Below, piece by piece: positions 16,404-24,176 of a stretch of 45,410 bases of DNA (the stretch's first letter is position 1; each line of letters opens with the position of its first letter). Below the pieces are notes generated by a model. That model did not search any database. It was not told the origin of the DNA and saw nothing but the letters and a program-made list of their open reading frames with translations. The stretch lies in assembly GCA_015523195.1 (NCBI GenBank), contig WAKU01000101.1:1-45410 (forward strand), in the 5' to 3' direction. The position numbers were made by a program, and so were the translations under genes. This DNA is from Thermococcus sp. Its GTDB lineage: Archaea; Methanobacteriota_B; Thermococci; Thermococcales; Thermococcaceae.

Positions 16404-16570
16404 GCAATCCACCTCCTAAATGAGGGCATCGTCGTAATGTAAATGATGTCCATACCTTATAAGTTTTGCTATAGCTTATAATTCCTGATCCAATTTTTAT
16501 AAGACTCGGGAAATATTTATAAGTAATGGGACAGTTTAATATTATAACCAAAGGAGACGGGGGAGATGTC
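16404..16570. promoter_or_regulatory. divergent promoter region of the cbt operon and GH1 gene
   Basis: This 167-base gap drives the transporter to the left and the GH1 gene to the right. The palindromic hexamer TTATAA occurs five times, starting at 16457, 16476, 16497, 16517 and 16542; the first four are spaced 19, 21 and 20 bases, close to two helical turns. The outer copies fit TATA boxes for the minus (16457) and plus (16517) promoters; the inner ones may be extra TATA elements or binding sites for a regulator. The Thermococcales glycolytic motif TATCAC-N5-GTGATA was not found. Confidence 0.6.
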
Positions 16571-18103
16571 ATGTTCCCGGAGAACTTTTACTGGGGGGTT
16601 TCACAGTCCGGGTTTCAGTTTGAGATGGGGGACAAGTACAGGAGGCACATAGATCCGAACACCGATTGGTGGCACTGGGTTAGGGACAGGAGCAACGTTG
16701 AGAAGGGGCTCGTCAGCGGAGACCTGCCCGAGGAGGGAGTGAACAGCTACGAGCTCTACGAAAGAGACCACGAGATTGCAAAGGAGATGGGTCTCAACGC
16801 GTACCGCATAGGTATCGAGTGGAGCCGGATATTCCCCTGGCCGACGACTTACGTTGACGTTGACTACTCCGTTGACAGCTCGTACGACCTTGTGAAGCGC
16901 GTTAGGATAGACGCAAACACCCTTGAGGAGCTGGACGAGCTTGCAAACCAGAGGGAGGTTCTCTACTACCGGCGGGTCATATCGAGCCTCAGAGAGAAAG
17001 GATTCAAAGTTATCGTTAACCTCAACCACTTCACCCTTCCGTACTGGCTCCACGATCCAATAACCGCGAGGGAGAAGGCGCTTACCAACGGCAGAAACGG
17101 ATGGGTTAGCAAGCGGTCGGTTATCGAGTTCGCCAAGTTCGCCGCATACGTTGCCCACAAGCTCGGTGACGTCGTCGATATGTGGAGCACCTTCAACGAG
17201 CCCATGGTAGTTGTTGAGCTCGGCTACTTAGCCCCCTATTCAGGGTTCCCGCCGGGGGTTATGAATCCGGAGGCCGTTAAGCTGGCGATGCTGAACATGA
17301 TAAACGCTCACGCCCTTGCGTACAGGATGATAAAGAAGTTCGACAGGAAAAAAGCGGACGGGGACTCAAAGGAAGCCGCGGACGTTGGCATAATCTACAA
17401 CAACATAGGCGTTGCCTACCCAGAAAACCCCCGGGACGAGAAGGACGTTGAGGCTGCCGAGAAGGACAACTTCTTCCATAGCAGGCTGTTCTTAGAGGCC
17501 ATCACATGGGGAAAGCTCAACATCGAATTCGATGGGGAGGACATCGTGGACCTGCCTTACCTCAGGGGAAACGACTGGATCGGCATAAACTATTACACGC
17601 GGGAGGTTGTTAAGTGGCAGGAGCCAAAGTTCCCTACGCTGCCCCTTATATCCTTCAAAGGAGTTCCGGGATACGGCTACGCCTGCAGGCCCGGGATGTC
17701 CTCAAAGTCAGGAAAGCCCGTGAGCGATATGGGGTGGGAGATCTACCCTGAGGGCATATACGACTCCATCGTTGAAGCTGAGAGGTACGGACTGCCCCTT
17801 TACATAACGGAGAACGGGGTGGCCGATTCAAAGGACGTGCTGAGGCCCTATTACATAGCCAGCCATCTGGCCACAGTTGAGCAGGCCTACGAGGAAGGGC
17901 ATGAGGTTAAGGGCTATCTCCACTGGGCCCTGACGGATAACTACGAGTGGCCCCTCGGGTTCAGGATGCACTTCGGTCTCTACGAGGTGAACTTAATAAC
18001 AAAGGAGAGAAAGCCCAGGAGGGGAAGCGTGGAAGTCTTTCGTAAAATAATAAAAGAGGGAACGACAAAGAACATCCAGGGGGAGTTTAACATCAGAGGG
18101 TGA
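16571..18103 (+). CDS. GH1 beta-glycosidase, beta-mannosidase-like
   Basis: A 510-residue intracellular enzyme (no signal peptide) of glycoside hydrolase family 1. Acid/base Glu is in WSTFNEP (E210) and the nucleophile in YITENG (E414). Length and sequence, as I recall them, are close to P. furiosus BmnA, a beta-mannosidase, which also lies beside the cbt genes. It should release mannose or glucose from the non-reducing end of imported oligosaccharides. ATG 16571 follows GGAGATG; the track start at 16526 lies too close to the TATA box. No secretion or anchor is seen. Substrate preference (mannoside versus glucoside) is inferred, not seen. Confidence 0.9.
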   Translation: MFPENFYWGVSQSGFQFEMGDKYRRHIDPNTDWWHWVRDRSNVEKGLVSGDLPEEGVNSYELYERDHEIAKEMGLNAYRIGIEWSRIFPWPTTYVDVDYSVDSSYDLVKRVRIDANTLEELDELANQREVLYYRRVISSLREKGFKVIVNLNHFTLPYWLHDPITAREKALTNGRNGWVSKRSVIEFAKFAAYVAHKLGDVVDMWSTFNEPMVVVELGYLAPYSGFPPGVMNPEAVKLAMLNMINAHALAYRMIKKFDRKKADGDSKEAADVGIIYNNIGVAYPENPRDEKDVEAAEKDNFFHSRLFLEAITWGKLNIEFDGEDIVDLPYLRGNDWIGINYYTREVVKWQEPKFPTLPLISFKGVPGYGYACRPGMSSKSGKPVSDMGWEIYPEGIYDSIVEAERYGLPLYITENGVADSKDVLRPYYIASHLATVEQAYEEGHEVKGYLHWALTDNYEWPLGFRMHFGLYEVNLITKERKPRRGSVEVFRKIIKEGTTKNIQGEFNIRG

Positions 18104-18115
18104 GGTGGAGACGGT

Positions 18116-18322
18116 ATGAAGACGATAGCTGTTGATGAGGAAACCTGGGAGGCTATAAAACACCTAAAGGCCAAGCTGGATGCGAAGTCTTACACTGAAG
18201 TATTGAAGAAGCTCATTGAGGTGTGGCATTCAGTCGAGCTCGACCTGAAAGCCGAGAAGGTCGTGCTGGACGACGATGAAGCCGACATGATCATATCCCT
18301 GCTCGAAAATTCCGATGAGTAG
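18116..18322 (+). CDS. VapB-like antitoxin (DUF7557-like)
   Basis: A 68-residue protein. The N-terminal half reads as a short strand plus two helices (KTIAVDEETWEAIKHLKAK then SYTEVLKKLIEVW), the ribbon-helix-helix-like plan of archaeal VapB antitoxins, and the acidic tail (DDDEADMIISLLENSDE) would wrap around a toxin. It follows the GH1 gene closely and may share its transcript. The next gene starts at or near its stop, and that gene encodes a PIN-like protein, supporting a toxin-antitoxin pairing. Confidence 0.7.
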   Translation: MKTIAVDEETWEAIKHLKAKLDAKSYTEVLKKLIEVWHSVELDLKAEKVVLDDDEADMIISLLENSDE

Positions 18323-18338
18323 GCAAGGAGGGTTCAAC

Positions 18339-18806
18339 TTGAGAATGCTCCCTGAGAAGATCTCCTTTGATCCCCTCTCCTTCCTCAAGGTGACGAGAAA
18401 ACAGAACAAGGAGATACTTGAATTCATCATCGCCGAGTTTCAAGTGTACCTCCCCCTTTCCACCGTGAACTCGTACCTCATGGCAAAGGCAGCGTCAGGG
18501 AAGGACACCGGTGAGGAGATGGGGGCCCTCAGAGAGGTATTCAACGTTGTGGATGCATCAGACCAGCTAATGGAGAAGATGGCGGAAATAGGGGGGACCC
18601 TTATAAAAGAGGGGGTCGTTCCCAACTTCTCCGACCTTATCACCGCAGCGTCGGCCATTCTAACTGGCTCCCTGCTCGTGGTAAACGATAAGAAGGTCAA
18701 AAAATACGGTATCTTCTCCAAGTACGGCCTGGATGTTATAAGCTACACCAAGTTTTTGGAGGAGATTGAAAGCCTCGCCGAGGAAGAGGCGAAAAAAGTG
18801 GTTTAA
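18339..18806 (+). CDS. PIN-like protein lacking a catalytic Glu
   Basis: A 155-residue protein with PIN-domain landmarks: a first Asp in ISFDPLSFL, a late Asp in NFSDLITAASAI, and NDKK near the end, as in VapC ribonucleases. Where VapC proteins have an STVTxAEL-type helix (compare the protein at 44395), this one reads STVNSYLMAKA, so the usual Glu is missing. It may be an inactive or altered nuclease. TTG 18339 has a well-spaced GGAGGG before it; ATG 18315, overlapping the antitoxin stop, and ATG 18345 are alternatives. Assignment to PIN is from pattern only. Confidence 0.6.
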   Translation: MRMLPEKISFDPLSFLKVTRKQNKEILEFIIAEFQVYLPLSTVNSYLMAKAASGKDTGEEMGALREVFNVVDASDQLMEKMAEIGGTLIKEGVVPNFSDLITAASAILTGSLLVVNDKKVKKYGIFSKYGLDVISYTKFLEEIESLAEEEAKKVV

Positions 18807-18841
18807 TCAGAAGTTGACCATCAAAAAGAGCCGAAGACCAG

Positions 18842-19078
18842 CTATGGGTATCTTCTGAACCTTGGGGACGACCTGAGAAGCTCCCCAAGGCTGACGTTCT
18901 CAAGTGGGTCGAACTCTCTCACAAGCTCCTCGACGACCTCCTTCGGAAGGTCTTCGCTCTCAAGACCCTTCCTAAAGGCCCTCCTCCCCCGGTTTATCGC
19001 GCGGAGTATTCCGGCTATCTGAAACGCTATCCTCGGAAGGTGAAAGAAGAGAAATTTAAGAAGGGAGCGGAGGATCAA
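18842..19078 (-). CDS. small basic hypothetical protein
   Basis: A 78-residue protein. The first 30 residues form a hydrophobic-to-basic helix (LRSLLKFLFFHLPRIAFQIAGILRAI) that could lie on or cross the membrane; then a charged segment follows (EDLPKEVVEELVREFDPLENVSLGEL). The ATG overlaps the preceding gene's stop by 4 bases, so it is the last member of a three-gene unit. I do not recognise the family. Its close coupling suggests it works with the coiled-coil protein upstream. Confidence 0.6.
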   Translation of the reverse strand: MILRSLLKFLFFHLPRIAFQIAGILRAINRGRRAFRKGLESEDLPKEVVEELVREFDPLENVSLGELLRSSPRFRRYP

Positions 19079-19572
19079 TCCTTCTCCCCCTTCACCTCAA
19101 CTGGAGGCTTCTTGCCCGGGTGTATCACTATACCCCCACCCTTCTTCGTGAGGAAGCTCTGGAAGGTTTCTAAGATTGTTTTGGCGGCGTTAATGCTTTC
19201 CATGTACTGCTTGGTCAGCTCAAGGGCGTCTTCCTTGTCCATTCCGGCCTCGACGAGGTTCTTGTAGAATTCTGCCACGCTCTTGCCCATGGCCTGCATC
19301 TTCTCAGGGCTGTAGAGTTCTTCGATGAGCTCCTTTAGGGGGCCCATTATGCTCTCGACCATCGGGCCGAGCTTGTCCATCAGTACCGCCACCTTATCGA
19401 GGTCTCTGTCGCCCTCGTAGGCCTCTATGAGGTCCTCGATGATGTCGACCTTCTTCTCAAGTACCTCAAGCTCCTCCTTGGTCTTTGCCCGCTTCATTTC
19501 CTCAGTCAGCTCCCCGAGGAGTTCCTCAAGCTGGGCCGGGGCCTTCTTCTCAATCTCAACTTCCTCCACCAT
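19075..19572 (-). CDS. coiled-coil hypothetical protein
   Basis: A 165-residue soluble, acidic and highly helical protein. Residues 10-60 have strong heptad-like periodicity (LEELLGELTEEMKRAKTKEE, then LEKKVDIIEDLIEAYEG), and the second half has a helical bundle with SPEKMQAMGKSVAEFYKNLV. Start ATG 19572 follows GAGGTGGTTGAT; the ORF-track start is inside the regulator gene. No enzyme motif is visible. It lies between a winged-helix regulator and a small membrane-binding-like protein in one operon, so it may be a scaffold or adaptor. Function unknown. Confidence 0.7.
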   Translation of the reverse strand: MVEEVEIEKKAPAQLEELLGELTEEMKRAKTKEELEVLEKKVDIIEDLIEAYEGDRDLDKVAVLMDKLGPMVESIMGPLKELIEELYSPEKMQAMGKSVAEFYKNLVEAGMDKEDALELTKQYMESINAAKTILETFQSFLTKKGGGIVIHPGKKPPVEVKGEKD

Positions 19573-19582
19573 ATCAACCACC

Positions 19583-20023
19583 TCAGTAATCGTTAGTCTG
19601 CTCAAACCTAATCGGCATTCCGATCAGCTCTAACCACCTTTTGACCACGTCCTTTGAGAGGGCGTAGACCTTGCCCCTCTCGGCTGGAAGCTTTCTCACC
19701 ACTCCGAGCCTCTCAAGCTCCTCCAATTTTACCCGAACTGTGTTTCTGGATGCCTTTCCGCGCCTTCCCTTCAGCTCGCGCGTTATCTGGCTCACGTTCG
19801 CCCTCCTGAGGTCAAAGAGAATCTTCACAATCTCCCTCGCTATAGGGTCGTGCTTTATCTCAGGGATGACGACGTCTATGCTCAAGCCACCGTACTCCGC
19901 GTAAACGTTGAGGAGCCTGAGGTAAGCTTGGGCCATCTTGGAGACTACCTCGAAACTCGCCCTCATCGCTTCGAGGGCCTTTTTGAGCTCTTGGACTTCC
20001 CTGGCCAGTTCCTCATCGGGCAT
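19583..20023 (-). CDS. winged-helix transcriptional regulator with N-terminal coiled coil
   Basis: A 146-residue protein. Residues 1-45 are helical and charged (EELAREVQELKKALEAMRAS); the C-terminal part is a winged helix with the recognition region ANVSQITRELKGRRGKASRN and the wing LGVVRKLPAERGKVYAL. ATG 20023 is chosen because residues upstream in the track ORF are Arg/Ser/Pro-rich and non-protein-like. It heads a three-gene unit. A perfect inverted repeat TTGCTC-N6-GAGCAA lies 35-52 bases upstream and is a candidate self-operator. Confidence 0.8.
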   Translation of the reverse strand: MPDEELAREVQELKKALEAMRASFEVVSKMAQAYLRLLNVYAEYGGLSIDVVIPEIKHDPIAREIVKILFDLRRANVSQITRELKGRRGKASRNTVRVKLEELERLGVVRKLPAERGKVYALSKDVVKRWLELIGMPIRFEQTNDY

Positions 20024-20057
20024 GTTTGTTAGTTGTGTGCTCAATCCTAAAGGGTTT

Positions 20058-20075
20058 TTGCTCGGAGGTGAGCAA
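20058..20075. promoter_or_regulatory. candidate operator upstream of the winged-helix gene
   Basis: TTGCTC-GGAGGT-GAGCAA is a perfect 6+6 inverted repeat placed just upstream of the likely core promoter of the minus-strand regulator gene. A second short palindrome, CCAATTGG, is at 20085-20092. Binding by the regulator is inferred from position. Confidence 0.4.
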
Positions 20076-20257
20076 GAAACTTTACCAATTGGCAGGAAAC
20101 GTCGATGACCCTTTATGAGTTTGGGTCTCAGGGGCCGAACGCGACGCTGATGGGCCTTAAGCGATGAGCTTCGGACCTTCTTTCCAACAGATGATGTTCC
20201 AGTGGCTGGCGAGGAAAGGTATTTATTCAAGAACCGCGAGTTAGGGACGTGATAGAA

Positions 20258-20530
20258 ATGAGCGAGGTCGTGATTTCAAAGAGGGACGTGTTGGCATACG
20301 AGAGGTTGAGGATAATCTCTGAGCTGGCACCCATACGTGAGAGAGTGAAGGCCTTCGAGAAGAAATACGGGATGACATTAAAGGAGTTTGAAAGGAAACT
20401 TACGGACTCAGAGGAATCCTTTGAGGCCTGGGACGACTATATTGAGTGGAAGGCCTACGTCAGAAAGCTTGAAGAGCTGGAGAAGAGGCTGAAGGAGATT
20501 GAACATGCTGAGAGAGTTAGAATTGCTTGA
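20258..20530 (+). CDS. putative antitoxin partner of TumE-like toxin
   Basis: A 90-residue helical, charged protein without a signal or membrane segment. It contains VISKRDVLAYERLRIISELAPIRERVKAFEKKYG (quoted here only as pattern: a long helix followed by a turn) and a C-terminal heptad-rich helix ending in KRLKEIEHAERVRIA. A TATA-like TTTATT at about 20219 puts the start of transcription near 20250, so the ATG at 20258 would have a very short leader; GTG 20249 is the alternative. The next gene begins 26 bases before this one stops, the usual arrangement of a toxin-antitoxin pair. Confidence 0.6.
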   Translation: MSEVVISKRDVLAYERLRIISELAPIRERVKAFEKKYGMTLKEFERKLTDSEESFEAWDDYIEWKAYVRKLEELEKRLKEIEHAERVRIA

Positions 20531-20879
20531 GAAGAGCTCAGCAGTCAAAAGCTACGAAATTCTAGACTACAAGGAGGGGGACAGTTTTTACTTTCTGAAA
20601 ATCAAGGTAGAACTAATAGATGGAAGCGTTCTTTACATCAGGGAATTTGTATCGGAAGAGGAGTACAACTACTCTTTCCAATGGCAGAAAGACGGAAAGC
20701 TTATAGTCCGCTGGGACAACGCGCCACATCACAGAGATATTGAAACTTTTCCCCACCACAAGCACGTTGGCTCACAAGACAACATCCAGCCTTCAAAAGA
20801 GATCTCTCTTGAAGACATCTTGAGAGTTATTGAGGAGAAAATTAAACCCTCGTCCTCAACTTCCACCCGTCTATGCTGA
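20505..20879 (+). CDS. TumE-like (DUF6516) toxin family protein
   Basis: A 124-residue beta-rich protein. The stretch VELIDGSVLYIREFVSEEE, the Trp/Arg/His core RWDNAPHHRDIETFPHHKHV and the final acidic helix SLEDILRVIEE match the pattern I know as DUF6516, annotated in bacteria and archaea as TumE-type toxin. The clustered His residues are the likely functional core. ATG 20505 follows GGAGATT. The upstream small helical protein overlaps it and is the probable antitoxin. The DNA is more AT-rich than neighbouring core genes, as expected for a mobile module. The 3' end overlaps a convergent gene by 38 bases. Confidence 0.7.
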   Translation: MLRELELLEKSSAVKSYEILDYKEGDSFYFLKIKVELIDGSVLYIREFVSEEEYNYSFQWQKDGKLIVRWDNAPHHRDIETFPHHKHVGSQDNIQPSKEISLEDILRVIEEKIKPSSSTSTRLC

Positions 20880-21591
20880 AGCCGCCCATCCTCTCAAGGA
20901 CGTGGCTTACTAACGCCTCGGCGTTTTCTGTTCTGACATTCCGCATGGCCCGGAGGAAGAGACTGACGAACTCATTATCCGGGAAGTCTGGGAAAAGATA
21001 CGCCTTTCTAAAGGCCTCGTCACTGAAGAGGCGATATACCTTGCTCGCCGGCGGTATCTCAGTTCCAAGAAATCGGGCGTAGGACTCAAGCGCTTCCCTT
21101 AGGGTCAGGTGATAGAGATAAGCGTAGCTTGGGTCTCCCCTCTCCTCGGCGTCCTTCAGGCTATCAAGGGCGTCCCAGAGAATGTACTTGGCCAGCTCGA
21201 TTCTCGACTCGTCGGGCTTTTGAAACGGCTTTCCCATGTATTTCTCGGCTTCGGCCTTGAGGGTTTCTATTATCCCCGTTTTGTCGAAGAGGACTTTCCC
21301 GATGAGAATAATTCTGGCAGTATTTCTCTTGTTCTTGGAGTGTTCATCCTCAAGGTACCGTCTCACTGCTCGAACCGGGTTTGCAAAGTACTCAATCAAA
21401 ACACCGTTCACGAGGACGTTTCCCCTCTCCCTCCAGTCCACGTTGTTAGAGAGGATTATGTAAACGTCCACGTCCGAGCGAGGGGTCTGAAGTCCGAGGG
21501 CGTAACCTCCAGTCAGCAGAGCGGCTTCAACAAAGTCCTTTTCCCTCCACTCGCCTATGAACTTCTCAAGTGCCCGTTTCCAGTCCGCCAT
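20842..21591 (-). CDS. MNT-like nucleotidyltransferase with helical C-terminal domain
   Basis: A 249-residue protein. The N-terminal domain has the polymerase-beta-type signature GGYALGLQTPRSDVDVYII, with Gly-Gly and the Asp-x-Asp metal site, and a third acidic residue in GVLIEYF. The remaining half is all helical (KYILWDALDSLKDAEERG and onward) and could be a HEPN-like or substrate-binding domain. Such enzymes transfer a nucleotide to a small molecule, protein or tRNA; in MNT-HEPN modules the nucleotidyltransferase silences a HEPN ribonuclease. Here both may be in one chain. It is convergent with the TumE-like gene and precedes no toxin on its own strand. Confidence 0.75.
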   Translation of the reverse strand: MADWKRALEKFIGEWREKDFVEAALLTGGYALGLQTPRSDVDVYIILSNNVDWRERGNVLVNGVLIEYFANPVRAVRRYLEDEHSKNKRNTARIILIGKVLFDKTGIIETLKAEAEKYMGKPFQKPDESRIELAKYILWDALDSLKDAEERGDPSYAYLYHLTLREALESYARFLGTEIPPASKVYRLFSDEAFRKAYLFPDFPDNEFVSLFLRAMRNVRTENAEALVSHVLERMGGFSIDGWKLRTRV

Positions 21592-21600
21592 AAAATCACC

Positions 21601-22167
21601 TCAGAACTCAGGAATCCTTATCGGCGCCTGCAGTTCCTTTTCGTTCTTCTCAAGGTTCGTCGCCAGCATTCTTATCCTCTCCACGCCGTGGATTTCCTTT
21701 ATGAACTCGGCGACGCTTTTAGGAACCAGCTCCTCCCATGGTTCACCTTCTATCATGCGACGCCGTATCTCCGTCGCCGAGAGAATGTCCTTACGGAACA
21801 TGGGCTGGACTATCACCTCGTAGCCCTTCTCGCGGAATAGCTGTGCAACGAGTGAGTTGCCGGTGAAGACGACATCAAACCTTGGAACCATGCTGACAAC
21901 GTAGGTCGCCCAGATGGCGTTGAAGTTTATGTCCGGGAGCGGGATGAGGTAGTAGCGTTTTTTGGTTAATCCTGCCTCGTCCAAAGCCCTTATGAGCATC
22001 TCCATCCTCTCGCTCGTCGTGAAGGGGTTCTTGAGGGTGTGGCTGGCCTGTGCGCTTCCTATGCCGATGATCACCTCATCAACCTGCGAGAAAACGAACT
22101 CAAGGGCCTTTATGTGTCCGTTGTGCACCGGCTGGAACCTTCCAACGAAGAGACCGCGTTTAACCAT
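21601..22167 (-). CDS. nadM: nicotinamide-nucleotide adenylyltransferase
   Basis: A 188-residue cytosolic enzyme joining NMN and ATP to make NAD. The nucleotidyltransferase motif GRFQPVHNGH is at the N-terminus and ISATEIRRR-type motif appears as LSATEIRRRMIEGE near the end; both bind ATP. Length agrees with archaeal NadM. The ATG at 22167 follows GGAGGTGAAGCCG, a very strong ribosome binding site that lies inside the last codons of the truncated vapC, so the true start is not the longer track ORF. It is 9 bases from the downstream nucleotidyltransferase gene, so the two are likely co-transcribed. Confidence 0.95.
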   Translation of the reverse strand: MVKRGLFVGRFQPVHNGHIKALEFVFSQVDEVIIGIGSAQASHTLKNPFTTSERMEMLIRALDEAGLTKKRYYLIPLPDINFNAIWATYVVSMVPRFDVVFTGNSLVAQLFREKGYEVIVQPMFRKDILSATEIRRRMIEGEPWEELVPKSVAEFIKEIHGVERIRMLATNLEKNEKELQAPIRIPEF

Positions 22168-22522
22168 CGGCTTCACCTCCAAACAGGGAAGAATCATTTG
22201 GGAGAAGCGCGTGCTTTGTCATAAGCTCAAAAGCCAGGCCGCTTATCTCCTCGGTCAGGGGAACTTCGACAAAATTTTCTCGAAGAAATCTGTAAAGCTT
22301 GGAAAGCTTTTCCTCCTGCGCCAAAAATTCCCTTTTGTTGCCCCTCAAAGAGCGGTAGCTTTTTCCGGTGATGTTTTTCAGGAATATGAAAAGCACCTCG
22401 CTGAATATTATGGAGTTTATGAACTTTGAGCTGTTCCCAAGGCCGTTCAGGACTTCCCTTGCCCGGGGATTGCCCTTCAGGGCCTCAAGGATAACGGAGG
22501 AATCAACCAAATAGCTCCTCAT
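22160..22522 (-). pseudogene. VapC-type PIN toxin, truncated at the C-terminus
   Basis: The 120-residue reading frame opens as a PIN ribonuclease: first Asp in YLVDSSVILEAL, Glu in NSIIFSEVLFIF, and a third acidic position in ALLPNDS. Family members normally continue some 25-30 residues with an alanine-rich helix and a last strand, but here the frame ends with SSLFGGEADG, which is simply translation through the nadM ribosome binding site. The toxin therefore appears cut by a deletion that joined it to nadM. It may still fold partly, but activity is doubtful. It overlaps its antitoxin gene by 20 bases. Confidence 0.65.
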
Positions 22523-22703
22523 ACAGCTCCAACCTCATCTCTTTTGCAGACTTCCGGGATGGCATAATGCCAAAGACGTCATCAACGGTGACCGATGGCT
22601 TTTTCTTCAGCCGTGAAAGACCTGTTGAGAGGGCCTTTAGTTCCTTTTTGAAAACCTCTTCAGGCCCATCAGGGACTGAAATCCGCACCATTATTTCTCC
22701 CAT
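22503..22703 (-). CDS. VapB-type antitoxin
   Basis: A 66-residue protein. It starts with a short strand segment (MVRISVPDGPEEVFKKELKA, partly helical) and ends with SRKSAKEMRLELYEELFG, a helix of the kind that docks onto PIN toxins. The middle SVTVDDVFGIMPSRKSA resembles the linker of archaeal VapB proteins. ATG 22703 follows GGTGAGC; GTG 22715 is possible. Its partner toxin directly downstream is truncated, so this antitoxin may be left without a target or act on other VapC proteins. Confidence 0.65.
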   Translation of the reverse strand: MGEIMVRISVPDGPEEVFKKELKALSTGLSRLKKKPSVTVDDVFGIMPSRKSAKEMRLELYEELFG

Positions 22704-22789
22704 CTCGCTCACCACTGAAATATTGGAGGTAGGGTTGATAAATCTTCTTAGCTCGAACTGGCCATGTTCAAAATTTTTGAACCTTTCGT

Positions 22790-23587
<798 letters not shown>

Positions 23588-23624
23588 TTATTCCCATCGT
23601 TTAAGAGGTTGCCGGAGGGGGAGC

Positions 23625-24176
23625 ATGATAGTCGTGCTTAGACTTGGACACAGGCCGGAGAGGGACAAGAGGATAACGACGCATGTCGCTTTAACGGCGA
23701 GGGCCTTCGGTGCCGATAAGATCGTGATCGCGGCCGAGGAGGACGAGCATGTAAGGGAGAGCGTGGAGGACGTTGTGAAAAGGTGGGGAGGGCCCTTCAC
23801 GATAGAGTTCAACCCGAGCTGGAAGAAGGTAATGCGGGAATGGAAAGCGGGGGGAGGTATAATCGTCCACCTCACGATGTACGGGATCCACGTAGACGAG
23901 GCCCTGCCGGCAATAAAGGATGCACTGAGAGCAGGAAAAGACATTATGGTCGTCGTCGGGGCCGAAAAAGTCCCGAAGGAGGTCTACGAGGTAGCGGATT
24001 ACAACGTGGCCATCGGCAACCAGCCCCACAGTGAGGTCGCGGCTTTGGCGGTTTTCCTCGACAGGCTGCTTGAGGGTGAAGGCTTGAGAAGGGAGTTCAG
24101 GAACGCGAAGCTCAGGATAATCCCGCGGGAGAGGGGGAAGAAGGTACTCAAACTGGGTGATGCCGATGGTCCTTAA
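23625..24176 (+). CDS. trm56: tRNA (cytidine(56)-2'-O)-methyltransferase
   Basis: A 183-residue SPOUT-class enzyme that methylates ribose of C56 in the T-loop of tRNA. The opening [20 protein letters not shown] and the knotted SAM site, with [14 protein letters not shown] and [20 protein letters not shown], are characteristic of archaeal Trm56. ATG 23625 follows GGAGGGGGAGC. The gene stop lies inside the start of the phosphatidyltransferase gene, so the two are co-transcribed. Its methylation stabilises tRNA at high temperature. Confidence 0.93.
   Translation: MIVVLRLGHRPERDKRITTHVALTARAFGADKIVIAAEEDEHVRESVEDVVKRWGGPFTIEFNPSWKKVMREWKAGGGIIVHLTMYGIHVDEALPAIKDALRAGKDIMVVVGAEKVPKEVYEVADYNVAIGNQPHSEVAALAVFLDRLLEGEGLRREFRNAKLRIIPRERGKKVLKLGDADGP

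Noticed and set aside
16404-16570. Thermococcales glycolytic motif (TrmBL1 site) in the cbt/GH1 promoter
   Set aside because: No TATCAC-N5-GTGATA or close variant was found by reading both strands.
20095-20215. Possible C/D or H/ACA RNA in the gap before the TumE-like pair
   Set aside because: Several GATGA and CTGA words and short stems (GACCC/GGGTC, CCGAA/TTCGG) occur, but box spacing is wrong and no ACA follows the stem.
21109-21840. 243-residue plus-strand ORF across the nucleotidyltransferase and nadM genes
   Set aside because: It lies antisense to two clear genes and spans their gap; the residues show no family pattern.
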